Assembly: GCA_031177765.1 (NCBI GenBank)
Contig: JAPSKH010000016.1
Location: 1-48,420 of the forward strand
DNA length: 48,420 nucleotides
Source of the DNA: Microbacterium sp.
GTDB taxonomy: Bacteria; Actinomycetota; Actinomycetes; Actinomycetales; Microbacteriaceae
Reading direction: 5' to 3'
Below the pieces are notes generated by a model that was not told where the DNA came from, searched no databases, and was given only the letters and a program-made list of their open reading frames with translations. A program made the translations under genes and the position numbers. Each line of letters opens with the position of its first letter. Position 1 is the stretch's first letter. Positions 9,680-18,111 of this stretch are shown in pieces.

Positions 9680-10651
9680 TCAGGATGCGGGCGTCGGTGT
9701 GGGCGTGGCCGTGGGCGTCGGGGTCGGCGTCGCCTTGTAGTAGGCATCGCTCGCGACCGTCAGCACGAACTGGGCGAACTCCTTCGGGTCGTCCAGTGCG
9801 CCGACGTACTGCGTGCCGTTGACGAGCACCATGGGCGTCCCCGTCAGCGAGACGCCGTCGGTGCCGGGCAGCTCCTTGAGCGCCCGCTCGGTCGCGGTGC
9901 GCGCCCATGAGACGTACGACTGCTTCTCGATGCACGAGCGGACGACCTTGGGCCCGTCGACGCCCGAGGCGATGGCGAGATCGGCGAGCTCGGTGTCGGT
10001 GTAGCCGTCCGATTCGACGTCGGGCTGCTCTGAGAGCAGCGCGTTGTTGTATGCGAAGAAGTAGTCCGGGGAGTGCTGCGCCACGCAGGCCGCGGCCGCG
10101 GCGGCGCGCAGGGAGTACTTGGTGCCGTTGGACTTGGCGGTCAGCATCGCCACCGGGTAGTACGACAGCGTCGCGGCACCCTCGCTGACCCACTCCGACA
10201 GCTGCTCGACATTGGAGAGCTGGAAGTCGCGCGAGCCGGTCGAGAGGTAGTCGACGTACACGCGGATGTCGACCGCCGGCGCGGCAGTGGGCGTCGCGGT
10301 GGGCGTCGGCTGCTCCTCGGGGGCGGCTTCGGCGGTGGGTGTGGCCGCCGCCGCCTCACCCGCTTCGGCGTCGGCTTCGCCGCCGGCGAGCCCGACGCCG
10401 GTCACACCCGTCACCATGAAGCCGTCGTCGACGACGTTGGCCGGGCTCATCACCGGACGGGACGCGCTCGAGGAGACCGTCCACGTCACCACGACCGCGG
10501 CGGCCACGACGACGGCGATGGCGACGACCGCCAGCGAGACGCGGCGGATGATGCGCGCCCGCGACTGTCGCGCCTTCACCAGCTGCGCCTTCTCGCGCAC
10601 CGCGTCGCGGCGCTCGCTGGTCGCGGCGTTCGATGACTCGTCGCTCGACAT
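9680..10651 (-). CDS. DsbA/thioredoxin-fold membrane protein lacking the CxxC active site
   Basis: The 323-residue product has a basic N-terminus, one transmembrane helix (about 38-58), an Ala/Pro/Thr linker, a thioredoxin-fold DsbA-like domain (about 125-305), and a PT-repeat tail. The fold is supported by VYVDYL, the FFAYNNALLSEQP helix and the cis-proline motif GTPMVLVNG. Where DsbA relatives have DFxCPYC, this protein has YLSTGSRDF: both catalytic cysteines are serines (S137, S140). Two other cysteines (ACVAQ, RSCIEK) are kept and may form a structural disulfide. The ATG at 10651 follows a GAGAGG site. Probably a non-catalytic envelope protein, perhaps a chaperone or scaffold; this is inference. 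Confidence 0.82.
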   Translation of the reverse strand: MSSDESSNAATSERRDAVREKAQLVKARQSRARIIRRVSLAVVAIAVVVAAAVVVTWTVSSSASRPVMSPANVVDDGFMVTGVTGVGLAGGEADAEAGEAAAATPTAEAAPEEQPTPTATPTAAPAVDIRVYVDYLSTGSRDFQLSNVEQLSEWVSEGAATLSYYPVAMLTAKSNGTKYSLRAAAAAACVAQHSPDYFFAYNNALLSEQPDVESDGYTDTELADLAIASGVDGPKVVRSCIEKQSYVSWARTATERALKELPGTDGVSLTGTPMVLVNGTQYVGALDDPKEFAQFVLTVASDAYYKATPTPTPTATPTPTPAS

Positions 10652-10874
10652 GGAACCTCTCGGGACGGAAGATTTGGCCGATTGATCGGCGGTTGCCGCA
10701 CGGAAGGCGGCCGTCCACGATGCTAGTAACCCACCCTGGGAAATGCCCAGACGCGGCCTTCGCGCGCGCCGTGTCATACTGTTCCTGCGCCCGATGGCGG
10801 GCGCGCGGGTTGCCCCCGCTCATCCATCACTACGGATCGTCCGGCACGTACCTGCCGGTGAAGGAGAAGAGAAC

Positions 10875-11978
10875 ATGGCGTCCGTCACCTTTGACAACGC
10901 GACTCGCCTGTACCCCGGGGGCACGCGCCCCGCTGTGGACAAGCTCAACCTCGAGGTCGGCGACGGGGAGTTCCTCGTCCTGGTCGGACCCTCCGGCTGT
11001 GGAAAGTCGACGTCCCTGCGCATGCTCGCGGGCCTCGAAGAGGTCAACTCGGGCCGCATCCTGATCGGTGACCGTGACGTCACCGACGTGCCGCCCAAGG
11101 ACCGCGACATCGCGATGGTGTTCCAGAACTACGCGCTGTACCCCCACATGACCGTCGCCGAGAACATGGGCTTCGCCCTGAAGATCGCCGGCATCGGCAA
11201 GGAGGAGCGCGCCGCGCGCGTGCTCGAGGCCGCCAAGCTCCTCGACCTGGAGCAGTACCTCACGCGCAAGCCGAAGGCCCTCTCGGGTGGTCAGCGTCAG
11301 CGTGTCGCCATGGGCCGCGCGATCGTGCGTCAGCCCCAGGTGTTCCTCATGGACGAGCCGCTGTCCAACCTCGACGCGAAGCTGCGCGTGCAGACCCGCA
11401 CGCAGATCGCGTCGCTGCAGCGCCGCCTCGGCGTCACCACGGTCTACGTCACGCACGACCAGACCGAGGCCCTGACGATGGGCGACCGCATCGCGGTGCT
11501 CAAGGACGGCATCCTGCAGCAGGTGGGCACCCCGCGTGACCTGTACGAGAAGCCGAACAACGTCTTCGTCGCCGGCTTCATCGGTTCGCCGGCGATGAAC
11601 CTGTTCCCGGCGGACCTCGCCGAGGGCGGCGTGCGCTTCGGCGACGAGGTCGTGGCGCTCGACCGTGACACGGTCGGCCGTGCGCACGGCAGCCAGGTGA
11701 CCGTGGGCGTCCGCCCCGAGGACATCGTCGTCGGCCCCGCCGACGGCCGCGGCCTCTCGGTGGTCGTCGACCTCGTCGAGGAGCTCGGCGCGGACGGCTA
11801 CCTCTACGGCCACACCGACATCAACGGCAAGCGCACCGACATCGTCGCACGCGTCGACGGCCGCAGCCACCCGATGGCGGGCGACACGGTCACCCTCGCG
11901 GCGGCCCCCGGCCACGTCCACGCGTTCGACCTGGAGACCGGCGAGCGCCTGAACGACAAGCCGGTCGTCTCGGCCTGA
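10875..11978 (+). CDS. ugpC: ABC transporter ATP-binding protein, MsiK/UgpC/MalK type
   Basis: The 367-residue ATPase energises CUT1-type sugar importers. It shows Walker [11 protein letters not shown]-loop VFQNYALYPHMT, signature LSGGQRQR, Walker B VFLMDEP, H-loop THDQTEA, and a C-terminal TOBE/regulatory domain of about 130 residues. No permease or solute-binding gene is nearby. That fits the actinobacterial pattern of a shared ATPase (MsiK) serving several sugar transporters encoded elsewhere. AAGGAGAAG precedes the ATG. A 13-bp hairpin terminator follows. The exact symbol is a convention; specificity cannot be read from the sequence. Confidence 0.93.
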   Translation: MASVTFDNATRLYPGGTRPAVDKLNLEVGDGEFLVLVGPSGCGKSTSLRMLAGLEEVNSGRILIGDRDVTDVPPKDRDIAMVFQNYALYPHMTVAENMGFALKIAGIGKEERAARVLEAAKLLDLEQYLTRKPKALSGGQRQRVAMGRAIVRQPQVFLMDEPLSNLDAKLRVQTRTQIASLQRRLGVTTVYVTHDQTEALTMGDRIAVLKDGILQQVGTPRDLYEKPNNVFVAGFIGSPAMNLFPADLAEGGVRFGDEVVALDRDTVGRAHGSQVTVGVRPEDIVVGPADGRGLSVVVDLVEELGADGYLYGHTDINGKRTDIVARVDGRSHPMAGDTVTLAAAPGHVHAFDLETGERLNDKPVVSA

Positions 11979-11987
11979 CATATCGTC

Positions 11988-12024
11988 GCAACGGCGCGGG
12001 TGGATCACTCCCCCGCGCCGTTGC
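11988..12024 (+). terminator. Intrinsic terminator after the sugar ATPase
   Basis: Perfect 13-bp stem (11988-12000 / 12012-12024) with an 11-base loop, followed by GCATTT, 9 bases past the stop codon. Confidence 0.8.
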
Positions 12025-12058
12025 GCATTTCCGCGCAGCGATCCGATCCGGAGGTGAC

Positions 12059-13369
12059 GTGCCCGACGCACTGAGCATCACGGCCAGCAGGGTCGACGCC
12101 GGCCTGCTGACGCTGCCGTGGTCGACGCCGCTGGCCGACTGGCCGTCGAACCACATCGTCTACCTGCCCAAGGGCATCTCACGCCACCTGGTGCGCTTCG
12201 CGAACCTGTCCGGCCGCGTCGTGGCGATCAAGGAGACGACCGAGGCGATGGCGCGGCGCGAGTACGACATGCTCGGCAACCTCGACCGGCTGGACGTGCC
12301 GTGCGTGCAGCGGGTCGCGGTGATCGCCGGCCGCACCGACGAATCCGGCGAGCCGCTTCCGGCGGCACTGGTCACCGCGCACCTGAAGTTCTCCCTCCCC
12401 TACCGTGCCCTGTTCACCCAGGTGCTCCGCCCCGACACCGCCACGCGTCTGGTCGACGCGCTCGCCGTGCTGCTCGTGCGGCTGCACAACGTCGGATTCT
12501 TCTGGGGCGACGTGTCGCTGTCGAACACGCTGTTCCGCCGTGATGCCGGCGCGTTCGCGGCCTACCTCGTGGACGCCGAGACCGGTGAGCTGCACGAGAG
12601 CGGGCTCACACCGGGGCAGCGTGCCCACGACCTGGATGTCGCCCGCACGAACATCGCCGGCGAGATCATGGACCTGGCGGCGGGCGGACGGCTCGAGGGC
12701 GGCGTGGATGCGATCGCCGTCGCGGACGGCATCGTGTCGTCGTACCGCGCGCTGTGGGCCGCGCTCACCGACGAGGAGACGTTCGGTGCGGATGAGGCGT
12801 GGCGCCTCACCGAGCGGGTGCAGCGCCTGAACGACCTCGGCTTCGACATCGGCGAGATGTCGATCCAGGCGACGGCCGACGGCGCGAAGGTGTCGATCCA
12901 GCCGAAGGTGGTGGACGCCGGCCATCATCAGCGCCGCCTCCTGCGTCTCACCGGTCTCGACGTCGAGGAGAACCAGGCCCGGCGCCTCCTGAACGACCTG
13001 GACGAGTTCCGGGCGCGCATCTCGCGCCTCGGCGATGACGAGGAGATGGTCGCGCACGAGTGGCTGACCCGAGTCTTCGAGCCCGTCGTGAAGGCCATCC
13101 CGTGGGACCTGCGCGCCAAGCTCGAGCCGGCGGAGGTCTTCCACCAGGTGCTCGAGCACCGGTGGTACATGTCTCAGGCCCGCGGGCGTTCGGTGCCTCT
13201 GGCCGAGGTGCTGACCAGCTACATCGACACGGTGCTGCGACACCGTCGTGACGAGGCGACCCTCATGGGCCCGCCCACCGAGACGGTGTCGATGTCGGCG
13301 ATCACCGGGAGCGGGCCGACCGTCGCGGACGACGACGACGACGAGATCGACTGGCGCGATCTGGTCTGA
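12059..13369 (+). CDS. DUF4032 protein (kinase-like fold)
   Basis: The 436-residue product matches actinobacterial DUF4032 proteins, whose N-terminal part resembles lipopolysaccharide kinases. Kinase-like elements include VAIKET (lysine strand), LHNVGFFWGDVSLSNTLF (catalytic-loop-like Asp and Asn) and YLVDAET (Asp of a DFG-like position). The C-terminal half (DVEENQARRLLNDLDEFR onward) is the DUF4032 region, ending in an acidic stretch. A near-ideal GGAGGTGAC precedes the GTG start. Activity and substrate are unknown. Confidence 0.88.
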   Translation: MPDALSITASRVDAGLLTLPWSTPLADWPSNHIVYLPKGISRHLVRFANLSGRVVAIKETTEAMARREYDMLGNLDRLDVPCVQRVAVIAGRTDESGEPLPAALVTAHLKFSLPYRALFTQVLRPDTATRLVDALAVLLVRLHNVGFFWGDVSLSNTLFRRDAGAFAAYLVDAETGELHESGLTPGQRAHDLDVARTNIAGEIMDLAAGGRLEGGVDAIAVADGIVSSYRALWAALTDEETFGADEAWRLTERVQRLNDLGFDIGEMSIQATADGAKVSIQPKVVDAGHHQRRLLRLTGLDVEENQARRLLNDLDEFRARISRLGDDEEMVAHEWLTRVFEPVVKAIPWDLRAKLEPAEVFHQVLEHRWYMSQARGRSVPLAEVLTSYIDTVLRHRRDEATLMGPPTETVSMSAITGSGPTVADDDDDEIDWRDLV

Positions 13370-13388
13370 CCGGCCGCTCCGGCGAGCG

Positions 13389-14030
13389 TCAGTACCCGAC
13401 GGTGAAGCGTTCGCGCGAGTACTTGGGGTCCTCGATCTCGTCGAGCACCGCCACGGCGAAGTCCGCACCGGAGATGTACGACTCGCCGTTCTCGTCGGTG
13501 ACGAGCACGGCACCGCCCAGCCGGTAGGTGCCGGTCCGCACGCCGGGGTTCCACGCGCCGAACCCTCCGGCCGGGTGGACGTAGAACCAGTCCCGCCCCT
13601 TGGCGCCGGCCTGCAGGTCCTCGAGGATCCCGATGGCCTCGAAGGCCTCGGGCTTGTACTCCTCCGCGAACGAGGGCTGGTCGATCAGGCGCTCACCGCC
13701 GGGCTCCACGAGGCTGCCGCCCGCGCCGCCGACGACGCCGACGCGCACGTGCGGCGGAAGCTCCCGCACCAGTTCCGCCAGGCTCGGTCGCACCTTGCCG
13801 AGCATCTCGCCACGGGCGGGCACGGTGGACACGACCACGTCGACATCCTCCAGCTCCGACACCAGGCCGGGCACGTCCAGCAGCGTCCCCTCGACGTACG
13901 TGGCTCCCTCCACGCGCTCGGCGGGAAGCGATCGGGCGACCGAGACCACCGTGTGTCCGCGCTTCACCGCCTCCTCGACGATGTGCCTGCCGGCGTATCC
14001 GGTTCCTCCGATGACGGCGATGCGAGCCAT
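13389..14030 (-). CDS. NAD(P)-binding oxidoreductase, NmrA/SDR-like
   Basis: The 213-residue product is a Rossmann-fold protein with the N-terminal dinucleotide motif GGTGYAGRH and a following AVKRGHTVVSVAR strand, as in NAD(P)H-binding NmrA-like proteins. Middle motifs include VVVSTVPA and GVVGGAGGSL. Substrate is unknown; relatives act in quinone or redox metabolism. The ATG at 14030 follows AAGGGA; a 17-codon upstream frame is not needed. A 15-bp palindrome about 32 bases upstream may be an operator. Confidence 0.87.
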   Translation of the reverse strand: MARIAVIGGTGYAGRHIVEEAVKRGHTVVSVARSLPAERVEGATYVEGTLLDVPGLVSELEDVDVVVSTVPARGEMLGKVRPSLAELVRELPPHVRVGVVGGAGGSLVEPGGERLIDQPSFAEEYKPEAFEAIGILEDLQAGAKGRDWFYVHPAGGFGAWNPGVRTGTYRLGGAVLVTDENGESYISGADFAVAVLDEIEDPKYSRERFTVGY

Positions 14031-14061
14031 GCTGTCCCTTTCGACGAGTTGTGACGGTCGA

Positions 14062-14076
14062 CAGGGTGCAACCCTG
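14062..14076. promoter_or_regulatory. Palindromic operator candidate upstream of the NAD(P)-binding oxidoreductase
   Basis: CAGGGT-GCA-ACCCTG is a perfect 6-bp inverted repeat with a 3-bp spacer, 32 bases from the start codon at 14030. No regulator gene is adjacent. Confidence 0.4.
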
Positions 14077-14107
14077 CGCACGAAAGATCCATTCCCATGG
14101 ATGTATT

Positions 14108-14125
14108 CGGGCGCGCCGGCGCCCG
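14108..14125 (-). terminator. Possible terminator of the cysS-rlmB operon
   Basis: CGGGCGC-GCCG-GCGCCCG hairpin (7-bp stem) about 26 bases past the rlmB stop on the minus strand, followed by AATACAT. Confidence 0.5.
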
Positions 14126-14151
14126 CTGCAGCGGCCTGCCCGGCCGAGCGG

Positions 14152-15159
14152 TCAGCGGTCGGCGGCCGCCCGCAGCGTCGAGACCTGGTAGAGGGCGACG
14201 GATGCCGCGATGCCGGCGTTGAGCGACTCGGTGCTCGACGAGATCGGGATCGACACGATCTGATCGCACGTCTCGGTCACCAGGCGCGACAGGCCCTTGC
14301 CCTCGGAGCCGACGACGATCACGACCGGCCGGTCGGCGAGCTCCAGCGCAGGCAGAGCGACGTCGCCGCCGCCGTCGAGTCCGAGCACGAAGACGCCCTG
14401 CTTCTTGAACTCCTTGAGCGTGCTCGTCAGGTTCGGTGCGATGGCGACGGGCGTACGCGCCGCCGCGCCCGCGCTCGTCTTCCATGCGGCGGACGTGACG
14501 CCGGCCGAGCGGCGCTGCGGGATGATCACGCCGTGCCCGCCGAACGCGGCGGTGGAGCGGATGATCGCACCGAGGTTGCGCGGGTCCGTCACGCCGTCGA
14601 GGGCGACCAGCAGCGGCACCTGATCGTCGGCGATGATCTCTTCGAGCAGGTCCTGCGGGTGGGCGTACTCGTACGGCGGCACCTTCAGCGCCACCCCCTG
14701 ATGCACGCCGTCGAAGCCGGCCATGCGGTCCAGCTCCGGCCGGGTCACCTCGAGCACCGGGATCTCGCGGTGGGTGGCGATCGACAGCATCTCCTTGACC
14801 CGGTCGTCCATCTCCACGCGCTGCGCGACGTACAGCGCCGTCGCCGGGATCTTGGCCCGCAGCGCCTCGAGCACCGAGTTGCGGCCGGTCACCGTCTCGG
14901 TGTCGTCGCCGCCCTTCGCCTTGGGGGCGCGGCTCGCGTTCGATCCCTGCGCCGGTCGCTGGCCCGGCCGCCCCTTGCCGCCCGCGGCGGCATAGCGCTC
15001 GGCCGCAGCCTTGCGCTTGCCGGCGACGTGCCAGCTGCGGTCCTCCGCCTTCGGCGTGGGCCCCTTGCCCTCGAGCGACTTGCGCCCGTGGCCGCCTGTG
15101 CCCTTGGTCGGGCCCTTCTTCTTGCTGTTGCCCGCCCCGGGGCGGCCTGGCTTGGCCAT
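14152..15159 (-). CDS. rlmB: 23S rRNA (guanosine-2'-O)-methyltransferase RlmB
   Basis: The 335-residue SpoU-family (SPOUT) enzyme is expected to methylate G2251 in the ribosomal P-site loop. After a Lys/Gly-rich N-terminal tail of about 85 residues it has the substrate-binding domain (GRNSVLEAL). The knotted domain motifs follow: LDGVTDPRNLGAIIRSTAAFG, VVGSEGKGLSRL and IPISSSTESLNAGIAASVALY. The long basic tail is common in actinobacterial copies. Its ATG overlaps the cysS stop by one base (TGATG), so the two are coupled. The frame is open far upstream, but that is antisense shadow. Confidence 0.96.
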   Translation of the reverse strand: MAKPGRPGAGNSKKKGPTKGTGGHGRKSLEGKGPTPKAEDRSWHVAGKRKAAAERYAAAGGKGRPGQRPAQGSNASRAPKAKGGDDTETVTGRNSVLEALRAKIPATALYVAQRVEMDDRVKEMLSIATHREIPVLEVTRPELDRMAGFDGVHQGVALKVPPYEYAHPQDLLEEIIADDQVPLLVALDGVTDPRNLGAIIRSTAAFGGHGVIIPQRRSAGVTSAAWKTSAGAAARTPVAIAPNLTSTLKEFKKQGVFVLGLDGGGDVALPALELADRPVVIVVGSEGKGLSRLVTETCDQIVSIPISSSTESLNAGIAASVALYQVSTLRAAADR

Positions 15160-16604
15160 CAGATGCTCTCCTTCACGCGGGACGGGGCATCCGCGATGCT
15201 CCAGTGCGTCCCGTCTGCGGTGTCTTCGAGGACGATGCCGGCCGTCGCGATGGCATCGCGGATACGGTCGGCGGTCGCCCAGTCCTTCGCGGCGCGCGCC
15301 TGGGCGCGCTGCGCGATCATGCTCTGCACGAGCGTGTCCAGTGCCGACGCCTCGGGTGAGGCATCCGCGCTCCCCCACATCGCGTCGAGCGGGTTCAGGC
15401 CGAGGACCGAGGTCATGGCGAGCGTCGCCTGCCCGGCCGCCAGCCCCGCGTCGGTCTCGCCGCGGTCGAACGCGGCGTTGCCCGACCGGACCGTCTCGTG
15501 CAGCGCGGCCAGCGCCTGCGGCACGCCGAGATCGTCGTCCATCGCCGCGGCGAACGACGGCGGCAGGTCGCCGGCGAACCAGCCGAGTCCGCCGCCCGCC
15601 GCGCGGAAAGCCCGGGTGAGGAAGCCGCGGATCCGTTCGAGCGCCGCCTCGGCCTCGTCGAAGCTCGACGCGGTGATGTCCAGGCTCGAGCGGTAGTGCG
15701 CCGCGGCGAGCGCGTACCGCACGACCAGCGGGTCGCGCTCGCGCAGCACGTCGGCGGCGAGGATGAAGTTTCCGAGCGACTTGGACATCTTCTGGTCGCC
15801 GACGGTCACGAGCCCGTTGTGCACCCAGTAGCGCGCGAACCCGTCGCCGGCCGCGGCCGACTGGGCCAGTTCGTTCTCGTGGTGGGGGAACCGCAGATCC
15901 AGCCCGCCGCCGTGGATGTCGAACTCGGCGCCGAGGTATCGCCGCGACATCGCCGAGCACTCGATGTGCCATCCCGGACGCCCGACGCCCCACGGGGAGG
16001 CCCAGGCGGCGGAATCCGGCTCGCCGGTCTTCGCGCCCTTCCACAGCGCGAAGTCCCGCGGGTCCCGCTTGCCGCGGGGGTCCGCGTCGGACGCGGGCTC
16101 CATCGCGTCGAGGCTCTGACGGGTGAGCGCGCCGTAGTCGGCCCACGAGCGCACGTCGAAGTACACGTCGCCGGCGGCATCCGAGTCGTCGGGCGCGGCG
16201 TACGCGTGGCCCCGGTCGATCAGACGCTGGATGATCTCCTGCATCTGCGGGATGGACGCCGTCGCCCTCGGCTCGTACGTCGGCGGCAGGATGCCGATCG
16301 CGGCGTAGGCGCGCGAGAACTCCTGCTCCATGCGGTACGCCAGCGCCCACCACGGCTCGCCGTCTGTGGCGTTTGCGAGCACCTTGTCGTCGATGTCGGT
16401 GACGTTGCGGACGAAGGTGACGCGCTCGAAGCGGTGCGCGAGCCAGCGCCGCAGGATGTCGAAGCTCAGCGCGCCGCGCAGGTGCCCGATGTGGGGACCC
16501 GACTGCACGGTGGGGCCGCACACGTAGACGGTGACGTTCCGCGGATCGAGCGGCACGAAGTCGCGCAGGGTCTGCGCCTTGGTGTCGTAGAGCTGGATCG
16601 TCAC
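15159..16604 (-). CDS. cysS: Cysteinyl-tRNA synthetase
   Basis: The 481-residue class I aminoacyl-tRNA synthetase charges tRNA-Cys in the cytoplasm. Visible motifs are VYVCGPTVQSG with the zinc-binding C29, the HIGH signature (38-41), GWHIECSAM (zinc ligand Cys), HHENELAQS and KMSKS (272-276). Length is normal. It lies upstream of rlmB with a one-base overlap, an arrangement common in actinobacteria, where ispDF, cysS and rlmB are clustered. Here an EamA transporter and an acetyltransferase are inserted between ispDF and cysS. Confidence 0.97.
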   Translation of the reverse strand: MTIQLYDTKAQTLRDFVPLDPRNVTVYVCGPTVQSGPHIGHLRGALSFDILRRWLAHRFERVTFVRNVTDIDDKVLANATDGEPWWALAYRMEQEFSRAYAAIGILPPTYEPRATASIPQMQEIIQRLIDRGHAYAAPDDSDAAGDVYFDVRSWADYGALTRQSLDAMEPASDADPRGKRDPRDFALWKGAKTGEPDSAAWASPWGVGRPGWHIECSAMSRRYLGAEFDIHGGGLDLRFPHHENELAQSAAAGDGFARYWVHNGLVTVGDQKMSKSLGNFILAADVLRERDPLVVRYALAAAHYRSSLDITASSFDEAEAALERIRGFLTRAFRAAGGGLGWFAGDLPPSFAAAMDDDLGVPQALAALHETVRSGNAAFDRGETDAGLAAGQATLAMTSVLGLNPLDAMWGSADASPEASALDTLVQSMIAQRAQARAAKDWATADRIRDAIATAGIVLEDTADGTHWSIADAPSRVKESI

Positions 16605-16644
16605 CGCACCAGCCTACCGGCCGCGTTTCCGCTAGAAATGGGAG

Positions 16645-17574
16645 GTGCATGTCCTCGCCGTCCTCATCGCAGCCATGCTGTTCGGCACGACGGGCACATC
16701 GCAGGCGCTGGGCCCCGCCGGCACCACGCCGCTGTCGATCGGCGTCACGCGCATGGTCATCGGCGGCACGGGCCTCGCGCTCCTGGCGTTCCTCCTCGCT
16801 GCGCGCCACGCCCGGCGCCGCCCCGGCCGCGCTCCGCGCCCGCGCCTGACCGCCGGTGCCGTCTCGCTCATGGTGCTGACCGGCGCATGCCTGGCTGTCT
16901 ACCAGCCGCTGTTCTTCCTCGGCACCGAGCGCAACGGCGTGGCCGTGGGCACGGTGGTCGCCCTCGGGTCGGCGCCGATCCTCGCCGGACTGCTCGAATG
17001 GGCGCTGACGAGGAGGATGCCGTCCGCGACGTGGATGGGCGCCACGGCCCTCGCGACCCTCGGGGTGGTGCTGCTCGGCTTCGGCGGAGAAGCGGGCGGG
17101 ACGGGCGGCACCGATCCGGTCGGGCTCCTCGGCTCGATCGGCGCCGGCGCATCGTTCGCGGTCATCGCCAACGCGCAGCGGCGCCTGCTGGACGACGGGT
17201 GGGACCCGTTCACGGTGGTGGGAGCCATGGGCGCGAGCTCGGCCGCGCTGTCCGCGCTCGCGCTGCCGTTCGTCGATCTGGCATGGCTCGGCCAGACTCC
17301 CGGCATCGTCATGGCTCTGTGGCTGGGCATCGCCACCATCGCTGTGGCCTACGTGCTGTTCACGTGGGGCCTGAGCGGCCTCACCGCCGCCACGGCGGCG
17401 ACGCTCACCCTCGGCGAGCCGCTCACCGCCAGCATCCTGGGCATCGCGGTCCTGGGCGAGCGGCTGTCGCTCCTGGCGATCGGCGGCCTCGTGGTCCTCG
17501 CCGCGGGGCTGGCGCTGCTGGCGTGGGGATCGCGCGCACCGCGGGATCCCGCCCCGTACGCCGTCGAAGCCTGA
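16645..17574 (+). CDS. EamA/DMT family permease
   Basis: The 309-residue inner-membrane protein has about ten transmembrane helices in two EamA repeats (first near LIAAMLFGTTGTSQAL, second near SIGAGASFAVIANAQRR). The conserved GEPLTASILGIAVLGERL segment is near the end. Such permeases move amino acids, nucleotides or related metabolites, often outward; substrate is unknown. GTG is the start, with GGGAGGTG just upstream. It diverges from cysS across 40 bases. Confidence 0.9.
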   Translation: MHVLAVLIAAMLFGTTGTSQALGPAGTTPLSIGVTRMVIGGTGLALLAFLLAARHARRRPGRAPRPRLTAGAVSLMVLTGACLAVYQPLFFLGTERNGVAVGTVVALGSAPILAGLLEWALTRRMPSATWMGATALATLGVVLLGFGGEAGGTGGTDPVGLLGSIGAGASFAVIANAQRRLLDDGWDPFTVVGAMGASSAALSALALPFVDLAWLGQTPGIVMALWLGIATIAVAYVLFTWGLSGLTAATAATLTLGEPLTASILGIAVLGERLSLLAIGGLVVLAAGLALLAWGSRAPRDPAPYAVEA

Positions 17575-17627
17575 GACGCGGGCCCGCGAAACACGCCCGC
17601 AACGCGCGCCTGGCACACTGTCAGGCG

Positions 17628-18095
17628 ATGCACCTCACGATCGACATCCGTCCCGACGACCTCTCCGGAGCACCGACGCGCCGACTGATCACGCGGCATC
17701 TGGCGGGCATGCACGAGTCGTCGCCGCCGGAGAGCGTCCACGCGCTGGACCTCGATGCGCTGCGGCATCCGTCGATCTCGCTGTGGTCGGCATGGATCGA
17801 CGACGATCTCGCGGGGGTGGGGGCGCTGAAGGCGCTCGATGCGCACCGCGGCGAGCTCAAGTCGATGCGGGTGGACGACCGCTTCCGCGGCCGCGGCGCC
17901 GGTCGCGCGCTGCTGCGCCACATCGTCGCCGACGCGCACCGGCGGGGCATGACGAGCCTGTGGCTGGAGACCGGCTCCACGCCCGACTTCGCCGCGGCGG
18001 TCCGCCTGTACGAGAGCGAAGGGTTCGTCCGATGCGGCCCCTTCGAGGGCTACGCGGACGACCCGTTCTCGATCTTCATGACCCGCGCGCTCTGA
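17628..18095 (+). CDS. GNAT family N-acetyltransferase
   Basis: The 155-residue product has the GNAT acetyl-CoA-binding motif A, MRVDDRFRGRGAGRALLRHI, with the R/Q-x-x-G-x-G/A loop, and motif B YESEGFVRCGPF. The N-terminus (IRPDDLSGAPTRRLITRHLAGM) matches the YsnE/PsiE-like subgroup. Acceptor substrate is unknown; relatives act on small molecules. It follows the EamA gene in the same direction with a 53-base gap and could be co-transcribed. Confidence 0.92.
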   Translation: MHLTIDIRPDDLSGAPTRRLITRHLAGMHESSPPESVHALDLDALRHPSISLWSAWIDDDLAGVGALKALDAHRGELKSMRVDDRFRGRGAGRALLRHIVADAHRRGMTSLWLETGSTPDFAAAVRLYESEGFVRCGPFEGYADDPFSIFMTRAL

Positions 18096-18111
18096 AGAAG
18101 CGTCCGCCGGT

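Noticed and set aside
10770..10780. GTGTCATACT as a promoter for the sugar ATPase.
   Set aside because: CATACT is a fair -10, but no -35 is visible at the right distance, and it is about 95 bases from the start codon. Left out as a feature.
14152..17616. A 1154-codon open frame on the minus strand spanning rlmB and cysS.
   Set aside because: Only the rlmB part is real; the rest is a high-GC shadow antisense to, or out of frame with, cysS and the EamA transporter. rlmB starts at its own ATG at 15159.
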